Source: Zonotrichia leucophrys gambelii
Lineage: Eukaryota > Chordata > Aves > Passeriformes > Passerellidae
DNA length: 64,000 bases
Assembly (NCBI RefSeq): GCF_028769735.1
Contig: NW_026992295.1
Location: forward strand, 1 to 64,000
Direction of reading: 5' to 3'
Numbering within the stretch: the first letter of the stretch is position 1; each line of letters starts with the position of its first letter. Of this stretch, positions 44,657 through 55,424 are shown piece after piece. The translations under genes and the position numbers were made by a program. Under the pieces are notes generated by a model that was given only the letters and a program-made list of their open reading frames with translations, had not been told where the DNA came from and did not search any database.

Positions 44657-45049
44657 AGAGACAGAGTAAGGATCCATCCTGAACTAGGTGAAGTGTCTGG
44701 GAGAGGTGAAGGGTCTGTGGAGCTAAAGCTGAAGGAGAGGCCGCGTTCCAGAGACAGCAAAGAGACAGAGAAAGAAAAACAGAAAAACCACGAGGTCAAT
44801 CTGCCCCCAACCTAGGAATTCCTCCGATAAAGAAGAATTAGTGCTAAATGTCGCGCGGAATGAATATGTATGAACTTATTTTGAAACTGTATGCATATGC
44901 ATTTGGAAGGGGGATAAAAAGAGGACTCGAAGTCTCCGGGGGCACACATGCCCTTTTGGGGAGGTTTGCCTCCGGCGCGTCGTAATAAAAGCATACCGGG
45001 CTTTACAACTTTTACAAGTTGTGAGGTTTCTTCTTTTCTCCGCAAAACA
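44657..45049 (+). repeat. ERV-3 5' LTR
   Basis: 393 bp. ATAAAAAGAGG box at about 44913, AATAAA at 44984-44989, end CGCAAAACA. The first base is A where the 3' LTR has T. Confidence 0.8.
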
Positions 45050-45052
45050 TTT

Positions 45053-45070
45053 TGGCGAGCCAGGCAGGAG
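45053..45070 (+). other. ERV-3 primer binding site (tRNA-Arg type)
   Basis: TGGCGAGCCAGGCAGGAG lies three bases after the LTR. It closely resembles the complement of the vertebrate tRNA-Arg(ACG) 3' end (TGGCGAGCCAGCCAGGAG), one mismatch from memory of that tRNA. Confidence 0.6.
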
Positions 45071-45282
45071 TTCTCTGTCCCCGCGGGGGCAGGGGGGATA
45101 GACGGACCTCCATGGCGCGCCCCAGGATTTTTTCCTGGTGGGGCTCCGCTTGTCTCAACTTGCCACCTGCGAGGACAGACAACGACCTGCGGCCTGCGGA
45201 GGAGAATACGGTATGTATGGGGCCCCGGGGGGGAGGAAGGAGAGAAAGGGAGTAAACCACCCAGAGACGTCTGGGTTCATGG

Positions 45283-45520
45283 GTTCAGCTGATAGAGCAG
45301 CTGTATTAGAGATGGGGTTCAGCTGATAGAGCAGCTGTATTAGAAACGGGGTTCAGCTGATAGAGCAGCTGTATTAGAGATGGGATTCAGCTGATAGAGC
45401 AGCTGTATTAGAGACGGGGTTCATCGTTCTGATAGAGCAGACCGCTAGCGGCTTTGGGGGTAAGCCGGGTGAACCCGTGTATGTGTGTATTGGGGATTCA
45501 TAGTTCTGATAGAGCAGAAC
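45283..45520 (+). repeat. ERV-3 leader hairpin array (34-bp tandem repeat)
   Basis: Four head-to-tail 34-bp units at 45283-45316, 45317-45350, 45351-45384 and 45385-45418. Each contains CAGCTG-ATAGAG-CAGCTG, a 6-bp stem around a 6-base loop. Two diverged copies follow: GTTCTGATAGAGCAGACC (about 45426) and AGTTCTGATAGAGCAGAACT (about 45502). The last keeps the ATAGAG loop but forms a different, compensated 7-bp stem (AGTTCTG/CAGAACT). The segment GTTCAGCTGATAGAGC also resembles a tRNA D-arm. Confidence 0.75.
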
Positions 45521-45529
45521 TGGTGAGCC

Positions 45530-47950
45530 CGTGTGTGTTTTGTTCGTGTGTGTGATGTCCGGACACTGTGTTGCTGTATGGTTAATGTGTGTGGCCAGTG
45601 CACTGTGTTTGTGATCGTGCAGGTGATAAGTGTATGGTGTATAAAAAAGAGTAAATCTACAGTGCCCTACAGTGCGGGGGGGTCAGTACTCCCCGTGTTT
45701 GAAGCGGCCGAGTGAGGCCAGAGGCGCGCTGCAGCAGGCTGCGGGGGCAGGGAGAGAAGTGCCCCGCGGAGAAGCGAGTGGAGGAATGTCAGTGATGGTA
45801 TTTATCGTGTTTGAATGTAGTGATTTGTGTAGATTTGGTACATTTTAACCGTGAGTATGAGCTCAGAGAGTTCCTTTGCCTTGGATGTTTGGACTTGATC
45901 TCTAGACTGTGTGCTGTTATTTTGATTGTGTCCAGGAAAAATTGATTTGAGTAAATGCCGAATTATGGTGTGCTGTGTTGTGTTGAGAAAAGTGAGCACT
46001 TTGAGAGATATGCCCTTTCCAGTGACTTTGTGTGGTGATTTTCTTCCGCTGCATTGTGGTAATTTGATTCTCAGATTGTATAGTGGTGTTTGTGGAGATT
46101 TTAAGATTTTGTTGCAACAAGAGTAGCATTTTACATAGGAGAACTATAGTACGGTGCTTTATGTTTAACTTCGATAAAGTGAGTTAAAGGAATTCCAAGA
46201 ATTCTCCCCCTCATAGTAATTCAAGCCTTGGCTCTAGTGAATTTGAGATAAAGGGGGGGGGGGGGAGAGAGTGCGTGTGTCTGTGGGCATGTCAGAGTTT
46301 CGGCTGTGACTAGCAGAGCCTTTTTGCAAAGCAGTAAAACAAGTGTAAGTAGACACAGTGCTTAATTAGATTGTGCAAGAAGAGAACTAGAAAAGACTGA
46401 TATTTTGTAAAACAGAGTTTATATAGAAGGGATGAATGAGATGAATTAGTTAATGAGACTTATGAGATTTATGAGACTTCAGTTGGTACTGCAGTAAGTC
46501 TTTACTGGAAACAATCTGCTGTAGGGATTTAAAGTTCTCTGTAACAAACAGAATAACCTGCCTTTGTGAGCAATTGCGGGGAGCCTTTGGTACATCAAGA
46601 GGCTAGCAGGCTGTGTGAGGTGACAGTGGCTGCGCCCTGGGCACAGGGACAGCTCTGGCTGCCCTGTCTCCCCAGGGAACACGGGAATGGCCTGTGAGCA
46701 AAAGCTGGATGTGCAGGTATTATTGCAGTGCGGTGTTTATGAGAAACACTGGTATTGCTGTTTTGCTGTTCCAATAAGTGTCAGGGTACACGCCCCGAGT
46801 GTAAATTAGAGGTTTCTGGTCAAGCGGATTCAGAACCTAAGGTCTTAGAGCTTGTGTGTGAGAATCACATCTGATACCTGCCACCTGGAGCTGTGTGTAT
46901 AGGAGGAAAACTGAGAAACTACTGTGAAGGTCTGTAAAATGGTTTGAATGGAAGCGAGATAGGGCAAGGAGAAATAAATAATGAGAACTGACCAGAGCAA
47001 ACAGGTTCCTAAATTAGTCCCTTTTGGGAGGGGCTCACTGGGAGGAGGTTGCCAGTAAGAGCAGCACAGAAAATAAAAAGATTTATAGTGCTTCATTGCT
47101 GTTAGTACTGTTTTATAATAGGAAGATAAATGGGATAGTTTTTGTATGCTGAAATGTCTTTTGTTTTAAGAAATCACCCAGAATGACAAAGAGACTGTGA
47201 GATCAGACCGCTCTCTGGTCTTGGCCCTTGAAAAGGAAAACAAGGCAAAGAGAAAGCAAATCAAACATGTTGTTCAGCATGCAGCATAAGATAGCAACAT
47301 ATGAAATCAGGCAAGGATTATCACGCTGAAATGCGAAGCAATCACAGTTCGCAAAATGAGTACATATGATTTGTAAAGGCTTCCTCCCAAGGTAAGGGAG
47401 GAGGGGTAAAGGTGACCTTCCCAAAAGGGAAGAATTTTTGTCGGCACAAGGGTCATGTGTTCAGTTTTAAATAAAGCTTTAGTACCTGTGGAGAATGTTT
47501 ATGTTGTAGTGTGGGGAATGAACAACTGGCCAGTCTGAGAAGGCATACTTTTGCAAACCTTTAAAGTAACATGTGTACTATGTGTACCTAAAAGCTTTTG
47601 TACAATTCGCTCAATTTGCTAAACATTCTCAAGTGAGAAAGGTTACTCTGGAGGCAAATAATATAAAGATGTTAGGCTTAATATTAACAGACACTGAAAT
47701 TAAGAAAGACATTAGTAAGGAGATGTTAGATTAAGTAAATAAGTGTTTTCAAGGGTATGGGCCTCTGCTGCACCAGGGAGAGTGAAAGATGCTCCCCCAT
47801 GGGATGCTCCCCCATCAAGCTTAATGAAAGAACACAACCAGTGAGAACTGAGTAGTACCCTCAAAAGGAAGGTAAGGAAGGAATCAGTCCAATAACTGGT
47901 AGTACTGGATTAAGGGCTGTCAATAAGATAACACAGAATTTGTACCCTGT
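45530..47950 (+). other. ERV-3 gag-position region, no gag recognisable
   Basis: About 2.4 kb where gag is expected. Only short frames, no zinc knuckle and no capsid motif. A G-run of 13 (about 46250-46263) leads into a GAGAGAG/GTGTGT stretch. Either gag decayed fully or the segment was replaced. Confidence 0.5.
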
Positions 47951-47989
47951 GGTAGCAAATCCATAGACCTTACTAACTTGTTTAACACC

Positions 47990-49460
47990 TGAGCTAACCT
48001 GGTTCACTGTTTTAGGCCTAAGAGATGCCTTCTTTTGCCTCCCTATCCACGAAGCCAGCCAGAACATTTTTGCATTCAAACACAAGCTCACATAGTCCAT
48101 GTGCCTGAAGGCTTCAAAATTCTCCACTCCGATTGGAGAACAGCTTGCAAAGACCCAGAGTCCCAGGAAGCTCCACAAGAGGAAAGGAGGCTGTTGCAGT
48201 ACATAGATGATCTTCTAGTAGCCACTCAGACGAGGGAAGCGAGAGAAGCCTGGACGGTAAGCCTTTTGAATTTCCTAGGACTCCAAGGACGCAGAGTCTC
48301 AAAGAAAAAGGCACAGGTAGTGAAACAGAAGGTAATCTACCTGGGGTAAGAAGTGAGTGCTGAGCAGCAGACTTTAAGGCAGGGAAGCCCTATGCCAAAC
48401 CCTGAACCCCAGACAACGAAAGAACTCCAAACCTTCTTAGGCATGGCAGAGTAGTGCCAGCTGTGGGTTCATAATTATGGACTGTTCGCCAGACCCCTCT
48501 ATGCTCTTATTGCCAATGGGAACTGAGATCTCCAGTGGACAAGAGACACCACACAGGCCTTTCGCCAGCTAGAGAGTCCCCTCATGTCGGCTCCAGCTTT
48601 GAAACTTCCAGATGTAAGTAAAGCATTCTTTCTATTTTTCCACGCAAGGAATTGCCCTGGGAATATTGGCTCAGGACTTGAGTCCATACCGGAGGGCAGT
48701 TGCTTACCTCTCTAAGCAACTAGATGCAACAGCCAAAGGATGGCCAGGTTGCCTCAGAGCTGTAGCAGCAGTTGTGCTGAACATTCAAGAGGCACACAAG
48801 TTTACCCTGGGACAAAAATGACTGTGCTAGTGTCCCACACAGTGTCCGCAGTACTGGAAGTAAAGGGTGGCCACTGGCTTTTCACCAGAGAGGTTTCTGA
48901 AATACCAGGCCATCATGGTAGAGCAAGATGATGGAGAGATAGTGGTGACTAATATTGTCAACCCAGCTTCTTTTCTCAGTGGAATCAAGGAGAAGCAGTA
49001 CACCATGATTGCCTAGAGACCACTGAAGCTACCTACTCCAGCCGCCCAGACTTAAAGGACACTCCTCCGGACGATGCAGAGACCTGGTTCACTGACAAGA
49101 AAGCGACATTGCAAAATTCACAGTGACTACCTGCAGAGAGGTAATAGAGTCTGGACCCTTACCAACAGGTACCTCTGCACAGGATGCTGAGATAAATGCA
49201 TGGACCCATGCCTTAGAAACAGCAAAAGGCATTCAGAGTTGTGCATGCACATGGAGCCATCTGGAAGGAGAGGGGACTGCAGACCTCACAGGGAAAGAAC
49301 AGACAATCCAGCTGCTGGAAGCAGTTCAGCTACCTGAAAAAGCATATTGAGGCACACCAGAGAGTGAGCTTAAAATTGGAGGAAAGAAATGAGCTGGCGG
49401 ATGGAGAGGCAAAGAAAGCAGCAAAGGGTGAGGTACAGATTTTCCTCAAAGGTAAGCCAT
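47990..49460 (+). pseudogene. pol: ERV-3 reverse transcriptase and RNase H remnants
   Basis: Pieces in order: LRDAFFCLPI (first catalytic Asp region, about 48010); LQYIDDLLVATQT (YxDD box, about 48195-48235); KAQVVKQKVIYLG (thumb); KELQTFLGMAE (about 48420); FARPLYALI (about 48485). An RNase H-like tract follows to about 49440 (HIEAHQRV, ELADGEAKKAAK, about 49350-49430). Part of the RT between the DAF and YIDD motifs is missing. Stops and shifts throughout. Confidence 0.75.
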
Positions 49461-49879
49461 AATACAATAATACTAATCAAAAGAGACGTACAACTGCAAG
49501 GGGTGGGCTACCATTGAAAGAGAGCTAGTAATCCCTTCCCATTTTCGTGGTTACTAGTGAAGGAAGGGCACTAGAAAACACACTAGGGCCTAATTACTTA
49601 AAGCCTTTTATAGAGTGTGGCTCCTTTCTCAAAATGACCAAGGCTGCGAGTGATACAGAGTGCATTGGAATGAAGTGTTGACTTTGAAGTAGTAATTCCC
49701 ACAGGCTTTCTAGAACACACATCTGATTGAAAGGACTGTTGTATCATTGTCAGGAATCTATATGCCACTATCACTCAGGTGAGCTGATAATGTGATCCTT
49801 GCCTCCAGACTAACCTCAAAATACCCCCGGGCCAAAACTCGGTCAGACTGGGAGAGGCCATGGGCCTGTACAGCAGCGG

Positions 49880-50340
49880 CAAATCAACTTTTCAGAACTC
49901 CCAAGGAAAGGGGGGTATCAGTATTTACTGGTATTAATAGATACATTTTCAGGGTGGCCAGAAACATTCCCCACCAGAACTGTCAAAGCTCAAGAGGTGA
50001 CCAGATCATTTTTATAAGAGATAATACCACGCTTCAGAGTTCCAGCCACAATATCCTCAGATAAAGAATCATCTTTCATTTCCAAAATAGTGCAACAGAT
50101 TAGTAGCCATCTGGGCATAGATTAAGAACTTCACACCCCATACCGCCCCCAATCAAGCAGCCAGGGGGAGGAAATGAATCATTTGATTAAGCAGCAAATC
50201 ATAAGACTGGGGCAAGAAGCTCTTCCACTAGCACTATTGCAAATTCAAACTAAACCTTTTGAGCTAAAGGAATGCTGAATCCTTTTGGAATGCCTTATAG
50301 AAGACCATAGAATACAAGGGGAATGTCCAGAATGTCCACT
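49880..50340 (+). pseudogene. pol: ERV-3 integrase remnant
   Basis: The catalytic core is partly readable: IDTFSGWPETFPTRTVKAQE (first Asp, about 49938-49997), ISSDKESSF (second Asp, about 50052-50080), then PYRPQSSSQGEEMNHLIKQQ (Glu region, about 50140-50200). Several stops interrupt it. Confidence 0.75.
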
Positions 50341-50689
50341 TACATGGTGGCATTAAGCAAACAGCTCAGAGTAATTGAGAAACTTGTGGCTGGAACTCGG
50401 AGCAGGGAGTTGGATAGCCTGGGGATGTGTATATGTTAAGTCTCTTACAGAGAAGACTTCGGAACCCAGTGGGAGAGACCACTGCAAGTACCTCTCACCA
50501 CCTTCACTGCAATCAAAATCAAGGAGCAGAATGCTGGATCCATCACTCTCGGGTGAAGATACAAGCACAGTTATGGATACAAGCAACAGCAGCTCTGATC
50601 ATATAGGAAAGGGGTGAAGGTAATTTTTCAGCTGAAATTCAGAAAATTGAGTGAGATAATGCAATTGATTTTGAAAGGAAGTTTTAATC

Positions 50690-51640
50690 CTGGTGGACTA
50701 TGGTGAATTTCACCTATGATCCTATTTCTAATGTGGCCACTGCCTTTGTGCTTACCATACATAATGCCACTGTTTATGTTATCCATCCCATCGTTGCCTT
50801 AAGATTAAACCATGAAGAAACAACACTCTATCCTTCAGAACATAGAGTGTGGGCACGAAAAGATGAATGAAAAGTGGCAGATAGTAAACTTAGAATCCTG
50901 CATTACTAGAGAACAAATGAGATTCATTTGTGAAAGCAATACTGTTAATGCCCAGGATGTGTTTGGACACTGAACAGAGTATTTGCCACTTTGAAATTCA
51001 TCCAGTCACTGACCAGAAAACTGTGCTCGTATATACTGGAGAAGGGTGTATGTTTGAGAACTGCTTGTGCTGCTGTACAAATTGATAGCAATGATGTTAT
51101 TCTGTCTAGTAGAAACCATTCTAATCTCTGTATTTGTAATTTTGTTAAGATTATTGGGTGTGATTTTTCGTATTTAGTACCAGTAACATCCCACCAGCTG
51201 ATTACAGCCAATTACACAATGTATCACAGACTACCACCTACCCTATTGGGGCGAACCTTACATTGGTAAAACAATTAATTAAGCACCAAGACCTATTAGA
51301 AGTCTTGAAAGAAATCCGAGAAAGTGGAAAGAAAACCTTAATTACTGTCCAACATGATACAAAGGAAATAACCAGAGTTCTACAAAGAGTAAAATACAGA
51401 TCATCACTGGTGAGATGTGATCTTTGGGTGATCACCAACTGCAAATGGAATCTTTAATAAGTTGTGCCACCCTATTGTAGTTTTATTAATATTAGTTGAG
51501 ATAAGCTTAGGGTTATCTACTACATTGTTAATTTAGAACTGGAGAATACTACAACGAATGGCTGTACTAACCTCTTTATCAAACGTACATAGTGAAGCAT
51601 TGAAAGACACTTATTGTCATGAAAGTTTTCATTAAGTAAA
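50690..51640 (+). pseudogene. env: ERV-3 env remnant
   Basis: Readable pieces include a Cys-rich region (CVCL-like, about 51040-51075) and a predicted helical heptad segment LLEVLKEIRESGKKTLITVQHDTKEITRVLQRV (in two halves, about 51290-51400), as in the transmembrane subunit of retroviral Env. A hydrophobic stretch follows near 51470-51545. Stops and shifts break it repeatedly. Confidence 0.55.
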
Positions 51641-51659
51641 AGAATTTACTTATTTCCTA

Positions 51660-51672
51660 GGAAAGGGGGGAA
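51660..51672 (+). other. ERV-3 polypurine tract
   Basis: GGAAAGGGGGGAA directly before TGAGACAGAG, the 3' LTR start. Confidence 0.75.
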
Positions 51673-52063
51673 TGAGACAGAGTAAGGATCCATCCTGAAC
51701 TAGGTGAAGTGTCTGGGAGAGGTGAAGGGTCTGTGGAGCTAAAGCTGAGGGAGAGGCCGCGTTCCAGAGACAGCAAGGAGACAGAGAAAGAAAAACAGAA
51801 AAACCACGAGGTCAATCTGCCCCCAACCTAGGAATTCCTCCGATAAAGAAGAATTAGTGCTAAATGTCGCGCGGAATGAATATGTATGAACTTATTTTGA
51901 AACTGTATGCATATGCATTTGGAAGGGGGATAAAAAGAGGACTCGAAGTCTCCGGGGGCACGCATGCCCTTTTGGGAGGCTGCGTCCGGCGCGTCGTAAT
52001 AAAAGCATACCGGGCTTTACAACTTTTACAAGTTGTGAGGTTTCTTCTTTTCTCCGCAAAACA
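51673..52063 (+). repeat. ERV-3 3' LTR
   Basis: 391 bp, TG...CA. Differs from the 5' LTR mainly at 44943-44975/51958-51988 (a few bases and two small indels) and at two A/G sites. Confidence 0.8.
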
Positions 52064-52870
52064 GTACCCAGGCTGGTCTGGAGCTGGGAGCAGCCCTGCC
52101 CCACCCAGCCCCTCTCAGCAGCAGCCCCTGCCCTGCTCAGGGTGGCTCCTTCCCCCCACAGCTTCTCCCCAGTGCTGGGAGCAGCTGCCAGGGCTGGCTG
52201 AGAGCTGTCCCTGGCAGGCAGCAGAGTCCCTGCCCCAGCAAAGCACCCTGGGCTGCAAGACCCTGCTCTGCACAACAGCCCTGGGCACCCCTGGCTTCTC
52301 TGCACAAGAGACAATCAGAGAATGTACTCACAGGTTCTGCAGGCATTGGGACTTTCCAGCTTTAGGAGATCAATCCAGGAGCTGCAGCTGCATTGTCCTG
52401 CAGCCAGAGGTTCCTGTGCCAAGGGCTGGCAGTGATTGTGCCCCAGGCACTTCTCAGCACCTTCCCAGCCCTGACTGATTGAAGCTCTCTGTGCCTCTGT
52501 GCTGTGCCCGGGCTGGCTGCAGGCAGTGCCCCAGCCCTGCTGGGCTGGCAGAAGAGCTGCTCATCAAGAGAAATGTGCTTTTGAAGCTCTTCTTGGTTAC
52601 CAGGAGCTGCCTCTGTGCCAAGAGCCCAGCCCAGCTCAGCAGCACAGACACAGCACAAGGACTTTAATGAGCCTCTGGGGCTTTGTGCTCAGGCCCTGAA
52701 CATCAGTCCCTGAGAGGGAGCTGAAGAAACCCCTCCAGAACTCCAAGTCAGAATCCAACTCCAAACTTTCTTGGACTTTTAATGGGTCCCACTGAGGGAC
52801 ACAACTGAGAAAGTGTCCCCAGGCCCCAGGCAGAGCAGAGAACTGGAGCCTGTGATGACCGGTAGGGACA
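52064..52870 (+). other. OR-unit flank without an OR gene
   Basis: GC-rich sequence resembling the OR1/OR2 upstream regions: the CAGTGCCCCAGCCCTGCTGG phrase, then AGCACAGACACAGCACAAGG and the recurrent block at 52655-52860. It may be the original OR3 upstream region displaced by the ERV-3 insertion, or a unit that lost its gene. Confidence 0.5.
52655..52860 (+). repeat. Recurrent OR-unit block, copy 5
   Basis: GGACTTTAATGAGCCTCTGG through CCACTGAGGGACACAACTG and GTGTCCCCAGGCCCC. Same order of landmarks as the other four copies. Confidence 0.7.
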
Positions 52871-53089
52871 AAGAGAAGCCAAGTCTTGGTGCCCTGGGCC
52901 ACAGCAGGGTCTGTGCCACCAAGGGCTGGGAGGAGACACCTTGTCCTGAGGCTCTGGGGCCTCCTGGCACAGCCCCAGCCAGGCTGGGCACTGTCAGCCC
53001 CTTGTCCTGCCCTCAGCATCCTCCCCTAGCCCACATCCCAGTGGCCTCAAGGATCTGCTGGAAGGAGTCCCTGGGGAGCCTTGCTCAGC

Positions 53090-53560
53090 AATGGCCCTGG
53101 GGGCTCCTTAATGCTCCCTGCAGGGACTGCAGGTTTTTCAAAGGACTTTGGGTTTGGCTTTTTTCTTGGAGTCTCTGAGAGCTTTGTGCAATCATGGCCT
53201 CCAATTATCTGCTTAATTAGTCCCAGGAGAGGCTTTCTCAGTAACAACACTCATTGGGGCTCATCAGTACTCCAGGTTACTTCTGTTATTTTAAGGTACT
53301 TTGTGTTTCCCTTTTGATACACACTGTGTGAGAGGTTTTACAATCATGGCCCCAAATATCTGCTTTAACGAGTCCCTGGAGAGCTTTGTACTGACACTCA
53401 GTGGGGCTCATTAATGCCTTGAGATACTCAAGGTTTTTATGTACTTTATGGATTTAAGAATACTTTTAGGTACTTTTAAGGAATTTCCTTCCAAAATTGA
53501 GTGTCTGAGAGGTTTTTGTGCCATCCTGGCCTCCAATTCTGTTGTCCAAGGTGTCCATGA
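53090..53560. repeat. Degenerate ~160-bp tandem repeat
   Basis: About three copies of a unit with CTCATTAATGCTCC, CTCAAGGTTTTT..GTACTTT, GAGAGCTTTGTGCAATCATGG and CTCCAATTATCTGCTTAA. The copies are diverged and non-coding. Confidence 0.55.
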
Positions 53561-53569
53561 GGAGCCTGT

Positions 53570-54220
53570 GTTGGGTATCTTCCCTCTTTCTGTTTTACAA
53601 CAAAGATGGAACTGAAAGAATTTTGTAAGACTTTCTAAAAGCATCCAAACAAACATGAGACAATTAACAATACAACAACAGCTAAGATAATTAAATGTCC
53701 TGTTTTAGCTAGACATCATCCAACCCTTTAGTTCCTTGGATTGGAAGAGTTTATTGAACCAGTCTTTGTTTTCCACTTGAAGCTTCTTGAACCCTTCCTT
53801 CAGTACTTGAATGCTCTTGTGGATTGACTCGCTGTGGCTGGAGAGGTTCATGCAACACATGCCCTCAGAGTCTACACAGCCATGCCCATGTACCCAGAGT
53901 AAAAACTCTATCGCTGTTCTGCAAGGTGGCATGTCTGATGGTCTCTATGTCTGAGAGCAGGCCACTCAATGTGAGGGAGGTAGCATTGGTTTGCTTACTT
54001 AACAGGCACCCAAGATGGTCTGATTGTCCTAAAGCTTTAGCTGCAGCCACCCAAAGTATTTCAAATTGAGGGTGCTACCATCTGATACCTGGATTAAAGC
54101 TTGCAAAGCCATCTCTTTGATATCATCCAATACTTCTCTGGCGATACCTACTGCTTGATCATCTGGTAGGCTGTGTTGTCCTTCTCCAGCTGGATGGTTG
54201 ATTGTCAATTCCACCCTTGC
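53570..54220 (-). pseudogene. env: ERV env transmembrane subunit remnant
   Basis: Minus-strand pieces in order: VGIAREVLDDIKEMALQALI and LLSDIETIRHATLQN (54214-53900); an ISD-like region leading to HGHGCVDSEGMCC, which fits C-x6-CC (53895-53860); then MNLSSHSESIHKSIQVLKE (to about 53800); and a hydrophobic anchor at about 53690-53617 (LIILAVVVLLIVSCLF). These are the landmarks of an alpha/gamma-type Env TM subunit. Shifts and stops separate them, so it is dead. Confidence 0.7.
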
Positions 54221-54245
54221 CTCATTATTAGCATAGTCATTGCTA

Positions 54246-54485
54246 TTAGCATAATAAACACTTCCATCCCTCTTCCCACAGGGTGTATTCTGTAAATGAC
54301 AACAACATAATATATTTTAAATCATCGGTGTTTGAGAAATGTGCTGTAAACATGGCCTTCATTATGTCATTAAAGCAAGGTAAGTCCTTCCTATGGTCTT
54401 TAGATGCAAAGATCCTTGATTTCCCTGCAAACCAGTGGCTGATAGCTGGGATTCTGCCCCCTTTTTTCATAACAAACCAGGGCAA
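54246..54485 (-). pseudogene. gag: ERV gag capsid fragment (minus)
   Basis: FNDIMKAMFTAHFSNTDDLK and FTEYTLWEEGWK resemble the betaretroviral capsid pattern in which a helix with TP-ND-W is followed by ...EY-LW. It lies directly next to env sequence, so capsid C-terminus, nucleocapsid and all of pol are missing. Confidence 0.5.
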
Positions 54486-54499
54486 TGAGGAATTTTGAG

Positions 54500-55200
54500 G
54501 CTATTTGCCAGTCTCCTTCCTTAACTGGAGGCATGGTCCAGGGTGGAGAGGGAATGATTGACAGTGAGTGCAGGACCCGCAGTTGTGTGGGTGGAGTCTG
54601 GAGCTTTTTTCAGGGCAGAGGCGAAAGTTGTGGTAGCAGGAAGTGGAGGAGCCAAGATGGAGGGTGGATGGTCAGGCTCCTGAGCCATATTTTGGCTCGT
54701 TTTGTCTTGTGTCTCCAGGGCATGATGCTCCAAGACAGCATGGCCATTGCCATCTTGGACCATCATTAAAGGTTGAGAAAGGCAGGTTTGAGGGGAGTTC
54801 CCAAGTTAGGAGTTACCAACGGATTGAGTTTTCAACACACTGCTTGCTGGTCAAGTGTGGTGTGGAAGATGGGGAGCACGCAGGATGCAATGGGGTCCCT
54901 TTTGATCAAAAATTGTACAGTTTAACTCCCACTGAGTCCTAAAATTCAGTGGTATGGATTTCATCAGCAGAGGAATCTGGAAAATTTTTAATGATCCACC
55001 TCATGATTGATTTTAATTTGTTCTTTGAAAATATTTTGTCATGATCAGTGAGAATGACAGCATCCATATATGCTCCTTTCTGCTTTGGACATCTGGCTGC
55101 CCATTTTTCTCTTTCTCTGCCTAATGGGGAAGAGCCACTGGAACACTCCAAATTAATTATGGGACATGGGTGCATGCTGTAAAAACACAGTGACTAAATG
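54500..55200 (-). pseudogene. gag: ERV gag matrix and linker remnant (minus)
   Basis: The 54939-55175 frame has KLKSIMRWIIKNFPDSSADE, like a betaretroviral matrix helix. Downstream (54521-54766) is a Pro/Ser/Thr-rich linker. Same strand and order as the capsid fragment. Confidence 0.5.
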
Positions 55201-55406
55201 GGCAATGAACGTCTTGCATTTCCCCAAACCCACTTGCAATCCTATGCAGGTGAAACCGTCATTGTCCCTGCTGATCCTGGCCAAGGTCCCTTGAAGCAAT
55301 GATGAATCTCCCGAGCCTGGCACAATCCAAAATCCCAGGGAGCTCTGACCTATCCATCAGCTAACCCCAGCTGACATGACTGACACAGGGAGCCCTGAAT
55401 ATCATG

Positions 55407-55424
55407 GTCCCTGTTTGGGCGCCA
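55407..55424 (-). other. Primer binding site (tRNA-Lys3 type) of minus-strand ERV
   Basis: On the minus strand TGGCGCCCAAACAGGGAC matches the Lys3 site TGGCGCCCGAACAGGGAC with one G-to-A change. It lies between an LTR-like region (right) and the gag remnant (left). Confidence 0.75.

Larger units (their letters stand above)
44657..52063 (+). mobile_element. ERV-3: gamma-like provirus with near-identical LTRs
   Basis: The LTRs (44657-45049 and 51673-52063) differ at only a handful of positions, while the interior is full of stops and frameshifts. A primer site, a hairpin-array leader, RT, RNase H, integrase and env remnants are in the normal order, and a purine tract (51660-51672) precedes the 3' LTR. 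No gag is recognisable between 45530 and 47950. No clear target duplication was found; the 5' LTR starts AG instead of TG. The RT/IN style (YIDDL, QSSSQGEEMN) is gammaretrovirus-like. Confidence 0.8.

Noticed and set aside
45283..45316. tRNA gene
   Set aside because: Only a D-arm-like piece is present. No anticodon arm, TPsiC arm (GGTTCGA) or acceptor pairing is found around it.
45283..45418. CRISPR-like array
   Set aside because: Repeats are head to tail with no unique spacers and lie in a vertebrate retroviral leader.
53090..53560. 3' LTR of the minus-strand gag-env remnant
   Set aside because: The segment is a degenerate tandem repeat and does not match the LTR region at 55425-55790.
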